DNA from: a virus
Virus record (IMG/VR): IMGVR_UViG_3300036846_000899
Coordinates: 1 to 27,360 of that record
Length of the DNA stretch: 27,360 bases
Strand: one strand, 5' to 3'
Part shown: positions 14,033 through 21,809 of the stretch, piece after piece
How positions within the stretch are numbered: the first letter of the stretch is position 1
Layout of the letters: each line of letters starts with the position of its first letter
The notes under the pieces: model-generated
What the model was told of the DNA's origin: nothing
The model's database searches: none
What the model saw: only the letters and a program-made list of their open reading frames with translations
Translations under genes and position numbers: made by a program

Positions 14033-16540
14033 ATGGGCGGAATGTTAGGTGGAGCTGGAGGCGGCGGCGGCGGATCAATGAACCCGTTTGCCTCCATGCT
14101 TGGACCCGCGAGTAACCAATCCAATGCGCCATGGGGCATCGGTGACGCGCCACCCTCGACCGTCGTCGGCAGTCTGAACGATCCGGTCACCCAAGCCCCG
14201 CTGCAAATCCAGGGCGGTCAACCGCCACCCGCGCCCGACATGCCCGCGCCCACCGGCCAGCAATCCGGCGGGTCCAACAACCAATCCTGGATGGACAGCG
14301 TCAGCAACATTTTGCTGGGCAAGGACAGCAATCAGGTCGGCAGCATGCAGGCGCAGGCGACCGGCGCAGGTGGCGGTCCGCCGACCCCCACGCAAAGCCG
14401 TCCCCTGACCCAACCGGGACCCGCGCCGCAAACCGGCGAGCCCGGCGCGATCGGCAACCCGGCCGGTGATTTCGTCCCGACCGGCAACGCCAATCCCGCG
14501 CCTGCCGCTACGCCGGCTGTGCCGCCTGTTGCGCAAAACCCGGCCGCCGCCGCCGCCAGCGCGCCGCCGGCCGGACAGACCCCGGATCAGCAGCTGCCGC
14601 TGCCGCCACAGCCGTTCCCCGGTGAGGAACCTGCCGCAGTTTCGCCACAATCTCCCCAAATTTCTGGGAAGAAAAACGCGAATGCGGCACCTGCTGCAGC
14701 CGCAGCCACCCCGCCAACAGGTCCCGATCAGTACAGCTCGCAAGGCTACACCGAGCACGGGGCAGGCTACGGCGATACGAGCACGGGCTCTGGGACGGCC
14801 ACAGGAGGCGCTACAGCGGCTCCCGGCGCGCAGGGTACGCAAGGTATAGGCGGCAAGGGAAACGCTCTCGGTGACCTCCTGCAAGGCAATTTCGGCCGGT
14901 TTTTTGGCGATCTATTCGGCGGGCAGGGCATGGCAGGGGGCGCGGGCCAGCCGGCACCATCCTCACCCACCGGAAACACCTCACCGCCGGGTATGCCATC
15001 TCCCGATGCAACGGCTTCGGCCGCGCCAGCACTGCCCGTCACCCCGACCGGCATTCCCAATCCGCAGGCAACCCCGCCAACGCAGCTCGCGGGCACCTCG
15101 ACCGGCTTGCCGGATCAGGCCGCTCGGCCGGGCACAGCCCCGAGCCCGACCGGCGTCGCCACGGCTGCACCAGCCGCCCCTGCAGGCGTAGCCGCAGCCG
15201 AGGCAGCGACCCCGCCGGGCGCACCTACGAGCGGGGCGACGGTCGGAACGCCGGGAACCATGACCACCGGCCGACCGGGCGCGGGATTTGAGAGCCGGCC
15301 CGGTGACGAGGGCGGCGCGCACCCTGTACGCGAGCCGCCGGGGGGTGCTGCGCCAATGGGCAGCGGACAAAATTGGTGGGGCACGCGGCCGCCGGATTAT
15401 TTCCAGCGGCATGGCGGGCGGCCGGGAGCCGATCTCGCTCGCGTCAACACGCCGTATGGGCCGGTGACGCTCAATCGCCAAGCGGGGCAGGATTTCGCTG
15501 GGCTCACCCAGGACATGCAAGCGGCGGGCATCCCCGGCATTACCAAGTTCGGCGGCTACAACGATCGCGGCAAGCGCTACGGCAGCGGAAAGTCGTCGCA
15601 CGCCTACGGCGCGGCGGTCGACATGAACGACGCGGTCGCTCAGGACCCGCGCACGAAAGCCTGGATCGACCAGCATCCGCAACAATGGCAAGACATGCTG
15701 CGGCGGCACAATTTTGCGCAGTACATGCCGCAGAAGGACCCCAACCACCTCGAATGGACCGGCCCTAATTCCGGGGGTCGCGGCACAGCAGCCGCGAGCG
15801 CTGCAACGCCGCGCTGGGCCAACGCGCTGCAGAACCCACCGGGTCCACTCACGCGCGGCGACCGCAACATGAACCCCGGCAACATCAAATGGGGACCGGA
15901 CGCGCGGGCGGCAGGCGCGACCGGCGTCGACGACCAGGGCCACGCGATATTCCCCAACAAAGAGGCGGGCATCCAAGCGCAGGCCAACTTGCTGACCCGC
16001 AACTACAACAACAAAACGGTTCCCGAGATGGGCCGATCCTATGCCACAGACCCGCGCTGGGCGCACGGTGTCATGGCGGCGGGCGGGTTCAGGCCGAATG
16101 AGCGGCTCAACCTGCATGACCCGGCGACCATGCAGCGATTGCAGCGCGCCATCTGGCGGCAGGAGGGAACCCACCCATTCAGCATCGACGAGGAGGCGGC
16201 CAAAAACCGTGCTGGCGGCCTCCCCGGCGTGGCGGGATTGGTCACCAGCATGATGGGGGACACGTCAGACGAGGCTTTGCGAACCATTCAGCGGCAGCAA
16301 AACCCGCCAGCGGCAAGGCCGCGTCCTCCCGGTATCGCAGCGGCGCAAGCCGCACCACAAAATCCGTTTACAGCACCGCCGAGCATACGACCCTCGCTTG
16401 GTTCTCAGGCCGGCTTGGAAGACATTCCGTCGAGCGGCGGACAAGATCAGGGATTGCTCTCGCTGATCGAGCGAATTCTACAAATGAACCAACAAGGGGC
16501 TACGGTTACGCGCCCACAGGTTCTCGGCACGCGGGGTTAA
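14033..16540 (+). CDS. Virion-associated peptidoglycan hydrolase with M15-type peptidase domain
   Basis: An 835-residue protein. About the first 440 residues are Pro/Ala/Gly/Thr low-complexity linker. Residues of about 470-577 form an M15/VanY-type zinc peptidase: SSHAYGAAVDMN (His523, Asp530, the SxHxxGxAxD motif) and NHLEW (His572, Glu574). A second domain at about 606-705 begins RGDRNMNPGNIKWG and resembles the N-x-N-P-G-N lytic-transglycosylase-like domain of phage structural proteins. The protein would cut the cell wall locally during DNA entry. The start at 14033 has GAGGTG upstream. The zinc ligands look intact. The second domain assignment is weaker than the first. Confidence 0.88.
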   Translation: MGGMLGGAGGGGGGSMNPFASMLGPASNQSNAPWGIGDAPPSTVVGSLNDPVTQAPLQIQGGQPPPAPDMPAPTGQQSGGSNNQSWMDSVSNILLGKDSNQVGSMQAQATGAGGGPPTPTQSRPLTQPGPAPQTGEPGAIGNPAGDFVPTGNANPAPAATPAVPPVAQNPAAAAASAPPAGQTPDQQLPLPPQPFPGEEPAAVSPQSPQISGKKNANAAPAAAAATPPTGPDQYSSQGYTEHGAGYGDTSTGSGTATGGATAAPGAQGTQGIGGKGNALGDLLQGNFGRFFGDLFGGQGMAGGAGQPAPSSPTGNTSPPGMPSPDATASAAPALPVTPTGIPNPQATPPTQLAGTSTGLPDQAARPGTAPSPTGVATAAPAAPAGVAAAEAATPPGAPTSGATVGTPGTMTTGRPGAGFESRPGDEGGAHPVREPPGGAAPMGSGQNWWGTRPPDYFQRHGGRPGADLARVNTPYGPVTLNRQAGQDFAGLTQDMQAAGIPGITKFGGYNDRGKRYGSGKSSHAYGAAVDMNDAVAQDPRTKAWIDQHPQQWQDMLRRHNFAQYMPQKDPNHLEWTGPNSGGRGTAAASAATPRWANALQNPPGPLTRGDRNMNPGNIKWGPDARAAGATGVDDQGHAIFPNKEAGIQAQANLLTRNYNNKTVPEMGRSYATDPRWAHGVMAAGGFRPNERLNLHDPATMQRLQRAIWRQEGTHPFSIDEEAAKNRAGGLPGVAGLVTSMMGDTSDEALRTIQRQQNPPAARPRPPGIAAAQAAPQNPFTAPPSIRPSLGSQAGLEDIPSSGGQDQGLLSLIERILQMNQQGATVTRPQVLGTRG

Positions 16541-16543
16541 TCC

Positions 16544-18691
16544 ATGATTTTGCACCCCCAAGGCTGGCCATTGTCGCCGCCGAGCGGCCAGCCGGACGCG
16601 ACCGATACCGTGACCATGCCGCCGCCGGCACCACAGCCGCCACAGCCGCCACCGCCGACCCCGTCGCCGTCGCAGCAACCCACACCGCCGCCGCCGGGTG
16701 TGGATTTGTCCAAGCCGATCCCGGCCCCGCCGCCCGAGCCCGTGCGCGCACCCGGTCAATTCGCCGATTTCGATCAATCGACGCGGTTTCCGCCCGCCGT
16801 CTACCGTTCGCCCGCGCCCAATCGCGGACCCGCCGGCTGGGGCAAGCCGTGGTATCCGAGCGAGGCGGCGAAGAAATATCCCGGCGTCACGTCGGGACCG
16901 GACATGCCAACCCCGCACGAGAGCTACAAGGCGATCCAAGCGGCTGGGTCGAGCTTGGCCCAACACGGATCAGCCCAGGTAGCGCAACATGCCAGCGTTG
17001 CCGCCGCTCTGGCCGGGCAGTTCGCGCCGATCCTCGATGCCATGTCACGCGGCGCGTTCTCGTCGGCTTACAGCGGCGCGGTCCATGCCAACATGGAACG
17101 CCAGCTGCAGAACATGCGCATCCAGCAACAACAAATGCTGATGGAGAGCGAGGAGACGGTTCGTATCCATCAACAAGAGATGCTCGGCTACGGCCGCATT
17201 TTCGAGATGCACCGGACCGGCGAGCTGGATGATCAGGAGGCAACGGAAGCGGCGCGCATTCTGGCCTCGCGCCACCAGCACCCCGGTATCGATGTTGCGC
17301 TCAACGAGAAAGGGATCGCTGGGGCCTGGGACTTGCTGAACTGGGAAGACGCGCAAATGCGGCAGATGGATGCCGCCAACACCACGTTGCGCAAGGCGAC
17401 CGCCGGACAGACGGACGCGGAGGAAGCCTCCGAATTCGGCGATACCAGCGCCAGCGGCGGTGCAGGCGCAGGTGGAGCTGGTGCGGCTGGTGGTTTCCGC
17501 CTGCCCAGTGTCGGCGCAAACGCAGGCGCAACCGCGTCGGCAGTGACCACGGACGCGGAAGGAGAGCCGGCCGCCGGGCTTGATGACCAACTCAAGAAGC
17601 AAGAATATTCCCCCGCGCAAATCGACGCCATTCACGGCATACTCAACGACGCGCCGCCCGACGCTTACAAGAATTTGCACAAGGGCGGCGCACAGCAGCG
17701 CAAGATCGCTCAGGGCGCGCTGCAGGCGCAGGCGCAGCTCGATCAGACATTGCACGGCGACGGCACGCCGGACGAAAAGCTGCAGGCTATCCGCGACAAC
17801 GTCGACACCGGCATTGCTGATACGCTGCAGGGATTGCACGACTACACCATCGATCCGCACGACGTCGGTCAAATCAAGGACCGCGCCCGCTACATGAAGA
17901 TGATGGCGGGGCTCGATCCGAAATGGAAAGAGGGCAACTACAAAATTGTTCAGAAGTATCACGACCCCAACAGCGCAGAAGGGCTGCGCGTGCAACGTGT
18001 CAGCTCACTCGACGGCGCGCTATGGAGCCTCAACAACGTGTTGGAGCGCATCCCGGAGACGGACAAAGTGCCCACGCGCGTGCTGCAGAAATGGCGCGCG
18101 GGGGTCTATTCCGGCGACCCAAAATGGGATGAGCTTTATACAGCCCTCCGCAACATCGCGACTGATACGATCGCCATCGAGACTGGCAGCGGCCGTCCAG
18201 CGGTGAACCTTGTCAACGCACAGGTCGCTCACATGCTGCCATCCAACTCGCCCGCCTCGATCCGTGCCCAAACGATGACTGACCTGCGTACCGGCTATGG
18301 GCAAATTCACGCCTTACGCGATCAATTTCGCAGCGAGGTCGGCAATCCGAACGCAGAACTGCCGTTTGCCAGTCCTGACACCAATGCCAAATATCTCGCA
18401 TGGCTGCGGCAAAATCCCTACACCGGAGAAATGCCTACGGACGCGCCGCCGTCGCTTCTGGGCGTGGGCAAGAAACCCACCGCGTTGCCGGACTGGATCG
18501 TCAAGACCACGCCGGATCGTCCTGGGCAGGAATTAACGCCGTTGACCATCCAACAAATTCATGACGGCTGGGATCAGCTCGATAAATTCGAGCGTATGAT
18601 GCATGAAAATCCCGGCGACCAGGATACGCCGCGCAAGGCGCAATGGCTGCGCATGCGTCTGGGTATGTTTACTGACCGAGGTTCAATCTGA
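16544..18691 (+). CDS. Large internal/ejection virion protein candidate
   Basis: A 715-residue protein. The first 85 residues or so are Pro-rich (QPPQPPPPTPSPSQQP). A helical, Gln/Met-rich segment follows near residues 175-215 (MERQLQNMRIQQQQM), then a Gly-rich spacer near 300-325, then a long mainly helical region. No enzyme motif is seen. Large helical proteins at this place in podoviruses form the internal core or ejectosome. That role is inferred from size, composition and the neighbouring lysin and glycine-zipper protein. It ends in a TGATG overlap with the next gene. Confidence 0.82.
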   Translation: MILHPQGWPLSPPSGQPDATDTVTMPPPAPQPPQPPPPTPSPSQQPTPPPPGVDLSKPIPAPPPEPVRAPGQFADFDQSTRFPPAVYRSPAPNRGPAGWGKPWYPSEAAKKYPGVTSGPDMPTPHESYKAIQAAGSSLAQHGSAQVAQHASVAAALAGQFAPILDAMSRGAFSSAYSGAVHANMERQLQNMRIQQQQMLMESEETVRIHQQEMLGYGRIFEMHRTGELDDQEATEAARILASRHQHPGIDVALNEKGIAGAWDLLNWEDAQMRQMDAANTTLRKATAGQTDAEEASEFGDTSASGGAGAGGAGAAGGFRLPSVGANAGATASAVTTDAEGEPAAGLDDQLKKQEYSPAQIDAIHGILNDAPPDAYKNLHKGGAQQRKIAQGALQAQAQLDQTLHGDGTPDEKLQAIRDNVDTGIADTLQGLHDYTIDPHDVGQIKDRARYMKMMAGLDPKWKEGNYKIVQKYHDPNSAEGLRVQRVSSLDGALWSLNNVLERIPETDKVPTRVLQKWRAGVYSGDPKWDELYTALRNIATDTIAIETGSGRPAVNLVNAQVAHMLPSNSPASIRAQTMTDLRTGYGQIHALRDQFRSEVGNPNAELPFASPDTNAKYLAWLRQNPYTGEMPTDAPPSLLGVGKKPTALPDWIVKTTPDRPGQELTPLTIQQIHDGWDQLDKFERMMHENPGDQDTPRKAQWLRMRLGMFTDRGSI

Positions 18692-19683
18692 TGCCCGATG
18701 ACGGCGACGCCTACATGAAATCAATCGGCTATCCGCAAGGCGGCAAGGCTGGGAAACCCACAGCAGTAGCCGCCGCCGACCCCACCGACAGCGGTCAAGG
18801 CATTCTCGCGCCCGGCCCGATGGAAGGGGTGCAGCGCGGCATCGCCAAGGGCGCAGCCGAGCTGGGGGTCGGCGCGGCGCGGCTCGCCGGCAAGGGTATC
18901 GGCCTCGTATCGCCGAATACGCAATCAGAGCTCGGCGAGCTAGCGCAACGGGTGCCCGGCGCAAAGCAGCTGGAGGCGTTTGCCGACCGGCCTTATGCCG
19001 ATCCTGGCGAGATGGTCGGCGACATCGGCCTCAACCTTGCCACCGCAGCCGGTGTTGGACCGACGCGCATACCTGGACTGGTCAAGGGGCTCGCCGGACG
19101 CATTGCGCCGACCTCCCAGTACGCGCGTGGGGTGGGCTGGATACCGACCCGCTTTGGCCGGGTCGCGGCGGGCGCAGGAACCGCAACCGAAGCAGCCGCC
19201 AAGGGCGCGGTTGGCGGGGCTATCGCTGATCCCGACGACCCCGGCACGGGTGCGGCAGCAGGCGCGATTGGTGGAGCTGTCCCGGTTGGCGTAGGCCATT
19301 TCATGCAAACCCCGACAGGCGGGTATCTCGGTGGCGCTCTGGCGCGTGGTGCGGCCGGTGCGGCTACCGGCGGCGGCTTGGGCTATCTGTTTGGCGGGCA
19401 AGGAGGGGCGCAAAGAGGGGCTGAAGCGGGAGGCTTGGGTGCTCTGGGACACGGGCTAATGCATGGAGCGCGCCACACCACCGTCAGCTATCATTCGCCG
19501 ATTGGTCAATGGTTGCAAAAATTCGGCAAAGGGCTGTTCGACAAGGGCGGTAAGCTGATTGGCTGGATCAACCCCACGACCGGCGGGTTTGTGGCTAGCA
19601 GTATGATTGCCAGCGGCGCACCGCAGGACGCCTATGATCGCTACACCACACCCGCGCCCACTGACGAAGGTGACGCACAATGA
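18691..19683 (+). CDS. Glycine-zipper protein, putative DNA-ejection component
   Basis: A 330-residue, Gly/Ala-rich protein with many small-residue hydrophobic stretches at about residues 165-275 (GAVGGAIADPDDPGTGAAAG, GGYLGGALARGAAGAATGGG, GYLFGGQGGAQRGAEAGG). Glycine-zipper segments can insert in membranes and are typical of phage ejection proteins. The C-terminal part holds SPIGQWLQKFGKGLFDKGGK, an amphipathic helix. ATG 18691 overlaps the preceding stop and the gene ends in an ATGA overlap. Role inferred. Confidence 0.8.
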   Translation: MPDDGDAYMKSIGYPQGGKAGKPTAVAAADPTDSGQGILAPGPMEGVQRGIAKGAAELGVGAARLAGKGIGLVSPNTQSELGELAQRVPGAKQLEAFADRPYADPGEMVGDIGLNLATAAGVGPTRIPGLVKGLAGRIAPTSQYARGVGWIPTRFGRVAAGAGTATEAAAKGAVGGAIADPDDPGTGAAAGAIGGAVPVGVGHFMQTPTGGYLGGALARGAAGAATGGGLGYLFGGQGGAQRGAEAGGLGALGHGLMHGARHTTVSYHSPIGQWLQKFGKGLFDKGGKLIGWINPTTGGFVASSMIASGAPQDAYDRYTTPAPTDEGDAQ

Positions 19684-20084
19684 AGCCGAAGACCGTCCAC
19701 ACCATTGGCGACCTGCCCGACACGCGCACGGCTGGGGCTGATCCGCTCCAGGTCAATGCTCGCCTCTACATGCAAATCAGCGAGCTGCTGAACCAGCTGG
19801 AGGGCAGCGACGGCGAGCGCATCACTATGCGCGAGCGGATCGCCGCGCTGGTCGCCATTGGCCGCATCCAGGTTCTGTTTGTTGGTCTGCGCAAGGAAAA
19901 AGGGATTTATCATCCAGATGCCGGAAGCTCTGTCCGAAAATACTCCACCGCATTCACCAAGGATGACACTGGTCGGCGAAAGAAGATTGCCGGACCCAAG
20001 TCCAGACCAGCCGAGCCCGAACCCGGCCCTGACTGGTTCGAGCAATCCGGGCTCGCCGACGACAGCGACGACGACGCCGACTGA
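19680..20084 (+). CDS. Hypothetical late protein (134 aa)
   Basis: ATG 19680 overlaps the stop of the glycine-zipper gene (ATGA), with AAGGTGA upstream. The N-terminal two thirds are helical, with a QISELLNQLEGSDGERITMR segment and a RIAALVAIGRIQVLFVGLRK helix; the C-terminus is very acidic (LADDSDDDAD). The acidic tail may mimic nucleic acid or contact a basic partner. It is the last or second-to-last gene of the rightward late operon. No family recognised. Confidence 0.75.
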   Translation: MKPKTVHTIGDLPDTRTAGADPLQVNARLYMQISELLNQLEGSDGERITMRERIAALVAIGRIQVLFVGLRKEKGIYHPDAGSSVRKYSTAFTKDDTGRRKKIAGPKSRPAEPEPGPDWFEQSGLADDSDDDAD

Positions 20085-20127
20085 TTTTCAGCGCGAATAC
20101 GTCCACCGCGCCGCCTGGAAGGCGGGC

Positions 20128-20316
20128 ATGCTGGGCGCGCTCAACGTCGCTACCGCGATCTTGGCCGTGCGCCTGACGCTTTTGGTTTCGGTCGTGGGGG
20201 CGAGCGGCCTGACTTACTTGGTTTTGATCCAGCCGGACCCTTACCGGCTTGGAGCCTTGGGAATTTATACCGCAGTAGTGGTAGTTCCGTTAATCTGGTT
20301 GACGGCACGACGGTAG
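20128..20316 (+). CDS. Small two-helix membrane protein, holin candidate
   Basis: From ATG 20128, with GGAAGG seven bases upstream, the frame encodes 62 residues with two hydrophobic segments (ATAILAVRLTLLVSVVGASG and GIYTAVVVVPLIWL) and a WLTARR end. The frame is open further upstream (TDFQREYVHRAAWKAG), which reads as coding but has no standard start, so the native protein may be longer or the start unusual. The position at the end of the late operon and the two-helix topology allow a holin role, but small membrane proteins of other function look the same. Confidence 0.55.
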   Translation: MLGALNVATAILAVRLTLLVSVVGASGLTYLVLIQPDPYRLGALGIYTAVVVVPLIWLTARR

Positions 20317-20382
20317 GCCCGTCAAACCAATTGTAGCCGGCCTGGGTGCGTTTTGCGTCTTGCCCGGTGGTGGACATAGGGG

Positions 20383-20634
20383 TCATCCTGAAAACGAATG
20401 GGCGGCCAGCTCTGGGCGACTGGCGGGCCTTCTACCGTGCGTCAACCGGAGAATGAGGTTCCCCCGTCCGGCGACGTCGGTCTTGCGGTAGATGTTGTGC
20501 AGCGAGCTGGCCACCTGATGGATCGTATAGCCCAGCTTGGCGGCGATCTCGCGATTGCGCAGACCACGGGCGACGAGGAGGGCAATCGCCGCCTCGCGCC
20601 CGCTCAGGATGATGCAAGGGTTAGGCGCACGCAA
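20383..20634 (-). CDS. Stand-alone LuxR-type (GerE) DNA-binding protein
   Basis: An 83-residue transcription-factor domain with no receiver or ligand domain. It has LSGRE at residues 10-14, then RGLRNREIAAKLGYTIHQVA, the helix-turn-helix, then NIYRKTDVAGRGNLILRL, matching the GerE pattern. The only usable start is TTG at 20634, which overlaps the end of the PEP-CTERM gene by 14 bases, so the two are translationally linked on the minus strand. It probably regulates its partner, a host surface operon, or phage genes. Which of these is unknown. DNA-binding fold: confident. Start codon: moderate. Confidence 0.77.
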   Translation of the reverse strand: MRAPNPCIILSGREAAIALLVARGLRNREIAAKLGYTIHQVASSLHNIYRKTDVAGRGNLILRLTHGRRPASRPELAAHSFSG

Positions 20635-21226
20635 CTTTGCGCCGACGCTGACGGAACGCGAACGTCAATCCGACAAAGCCCAGAAGCATCATGCCCCAGG
20701 TCGCTGGCTCCGGCACGGCCGAGGCCGTTTCGATACGGTTGTGCTCGAAGCTGAATATGCTTCCGGTGGCGTCAGTTAGCGTTAGCGAGTTGATCACTTC
20801 ACCGTTGATGGCGTTCACCGTGAACCCAGACTGGGAGTTGTTGATGGTGCCGAGATCAAAGTTGAATGTTCCGTCCGTAGCGTTCACGGCCAGCTTCACG
20901 TCGCCTGTGCCCGACAAACTGAACACCTCCGTCGTGGTACCAACTAGGAAGGTGTTGGTCGGATCGAACACTTGATCGGTCAGAGTGCCGGTGTTGCCGA
21001 TCTTTATGTCGTTGCCGTTGGCAGCGAACGTAAAGCCGGTCGCTAGGTTCGTGTAACGAACCACATCGAGATGCTGGCCGTTGAGATGACCTAGAGCACT
21101 GTTGGTGCTCGAGGAATCAGAGACGACGTTGTCGCCCGTCCCACTTAGTTGATCGAGGACTACAACGTCTGCCATCGCTGGCGATGACGCAAGCAGCATC
21201 GCTGCCGCGAGTACCCGTGCTTTCAT
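20621..21226 (-). CDS. Secreted PEP-CTERM sorting-domain protein
   Basis: A 201-residue exported protein. Residues 1-19 are a signal peptide ending AMA before Asp20. The central part is beta-rich and Asn/Thr/Gly/Asp-rich, as in extracellular adhesion or matrix proteins. From residue 171 it carries VPEPATWGMMLLGFVGLTFA then RQRRRK: the PEP motif, a single transmembrane helix and a basic tail of the PEPxxWA-CTERM class, which exosortases process at the inner membrane. The ATG at 21226 has GGGAG upstream. No exosortase gene is seen here, so it must use a host one. In phage DNA this is an accessory (moron) gene. Nothing suggests it is a virion protein. Confidence 0.92.
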   Translation of the reverse strand: MKARVLAAAMLLASSPAMADVVVLDQLSGTGDNVVSDSSSTNSALGHLNGQHLDVVRYTNLATGFTFAANGNDIKIGNTGTLTDQVFDPTNTFLVGTTTEVFSLSGTGDVKLAVNATDGTFNFDLGTINNSQSGFTVNAINGEVINSLTLTDATGSIFSFEHNRIETASAVPEPATWGMMLLGFVGLTFAFRQRRRKVACA

Positions 21227-21316
21227 GTGTGGAAACTCCCGTGCGTTGGCCTACCCCTAGGCCGTGATCTCCCCAAGGGATTACCATTACACATTCCCGT
21301 GAACGGTAAAAGCTTT
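21227..21316 (-). promoter_or_regulatory. Upstream region of PEP-CTERM gene with 16-bp palindrome
   Basis: GGCCTACCCCTAGGCC (21248-21263) is an inverted repeat with 6-base arms and a 4-base centre, 22 to 37 bases before the start codon. It could be an mRNA hairpin or a binding site for the LuxR-type protein. AAAAGCTTTT (21308-21317) is a second short palindrome that overlaps the stop of the upstream gene. I see no convincing -35/-10 pair. The region holds no gene. Confidence 0.45.
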
Positions 21317-21562
21317 TTAATCGAACCGGAACGCCATCTGCTTGTCCGAGAATTTTGCCTCCGCAGCCGCGACCGCCGCATGCAGCGCCGCGAACATCTG
21401 CTCGATCTCGGCCGGCGTGTAGTCGTAGCTCGATCGCCGCGACAGGTTGCCGAGCAGCGCAATCAAGCGCACCAACCGGGTCATCCGGCGCTCGGCGATG
21501 GCGCGAAACTTGATCGCCTTGTCGCTCAGTGGCAGCTGCTCGGTATCGACGATTTGTTCCAT
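21317..21562 (-). CDS. Conserved-looking small phage protein (81 aa)
   Basis: ATG 21562 has a strong AGGAGG upstream on the minus strand. The product is helical: KAIKFRAIAERRMTRLVRLI, then LGNLSRRSSYDYTPAEIEQM and FAALHAAVAAAEAKF. The NLSxxxxYxYTxxEIxxxF..AL pattern reminds me of a widespread small phage protein family of unknown role, from memory only. It is the last gene of the early operon before the PEP-CTERM gene, which has its own 90-base leader. Confidence 0.76.
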   Translation of the reverse strand: MEQIVDTEQLPLSDKAIKFRAIAERRMTRLVRLIALLGNLSRRSSYDYTPAEIEQMFAALHAAVAAAEAKFSDKQMAFRFD

Positions 21563-21589
21563 GGTGCCTTCCTCCTGGGGGTTGATAGC

Positions 21590-21685
21590 TCAGTCCGTGG
21601 GTCGCTGGTCTTGTACGGCCATGTCAAAGGGGGCGGACCGCAGACCAGCTTTTGTCCCGAAGCCCACGGTCCCCGAGTGCGTCAT
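21590..21685 (-). CDS. Possible tiny protein (31 aa)
   Basis: ATG 21685 to TGA 21590-21592 on the minus strand encodes 31 residues (MTHSGTVGFGTKAGLRSAPF and a polar end). GGAGG abuts the start too closely for a good ribosome-binding site. It occupies most of the 133 bases between two better supported small genes, and otherwise I see nothing there. Low confidence. Confidence 0.3.
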   Translation of the reverse strand: MTHSGTVGFGTKAGLRSAPFDMAVQDQRPTD

Positions 21686-21695
21686 CCTCCGCCCC

Positions 21696-21809
21696 CTAGC
21701 TCGAATGCCGGTCGAGCCACTCTCTCAACCGGATCGCTGGATCGTAGCGCGCCGGGAGCACTGCGATGACTAAGCACAGCACTCCCAGCACGATGGCCAG
21801 TGTGGTCAT
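21696..21809 (-). CDS. Tiny single-helix membrane protein (37 aa)
   Basis: ATG 21809 overlaps the stop of the upstream gene (ATGA) and the frame ends TAG at 21696-21698. The product is one hydrophobic helix (LAIVLGVLCLVIAVLP) followed by an amphipathic tail (ARYDPAIRLREWLDRH). The arrangement fits a small inner-membrane protein with a cytoplasmic basic/acidic tail. Many early phage membrane peptides alter host physiology or resist superinfection; no specific evidence here. Too short for standard gene callers. Confidence 0.65.
   Translation of the reverse strand: MTTLAIVLGVLCLVIAVLPARYDPAIRLREWLDRHSS

Noticed and set aside
15881-16000. Possible second copy of an endolysin-like domain as a separate gene
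   Set aside because: The NMNPGN region is in frame with the upstream M15 domain and has no separate start or stop. It is one protein.
14981-16174. 397-codon minus-strand open frame
   Set aside because: It is antisense to the virion lysin, whose zinc-binding motifs are clear in the plus frame. The Arg/Ala-rich translation is a GC shadow.
17045-17995. 316-codon minus-strand open frame
   Set aside because: It is antisense to the 715-residue virion protein and has the same shadow composition, with no ribosome-binding site or neighbour coupling.
21308-21317. AAAAGCTTTT as an intrinsic terminator
   Set aside because: The arms contain only one G-C pair per strand, giving a weak stem, and it overlaps the stop codon of the 81-residue gene.
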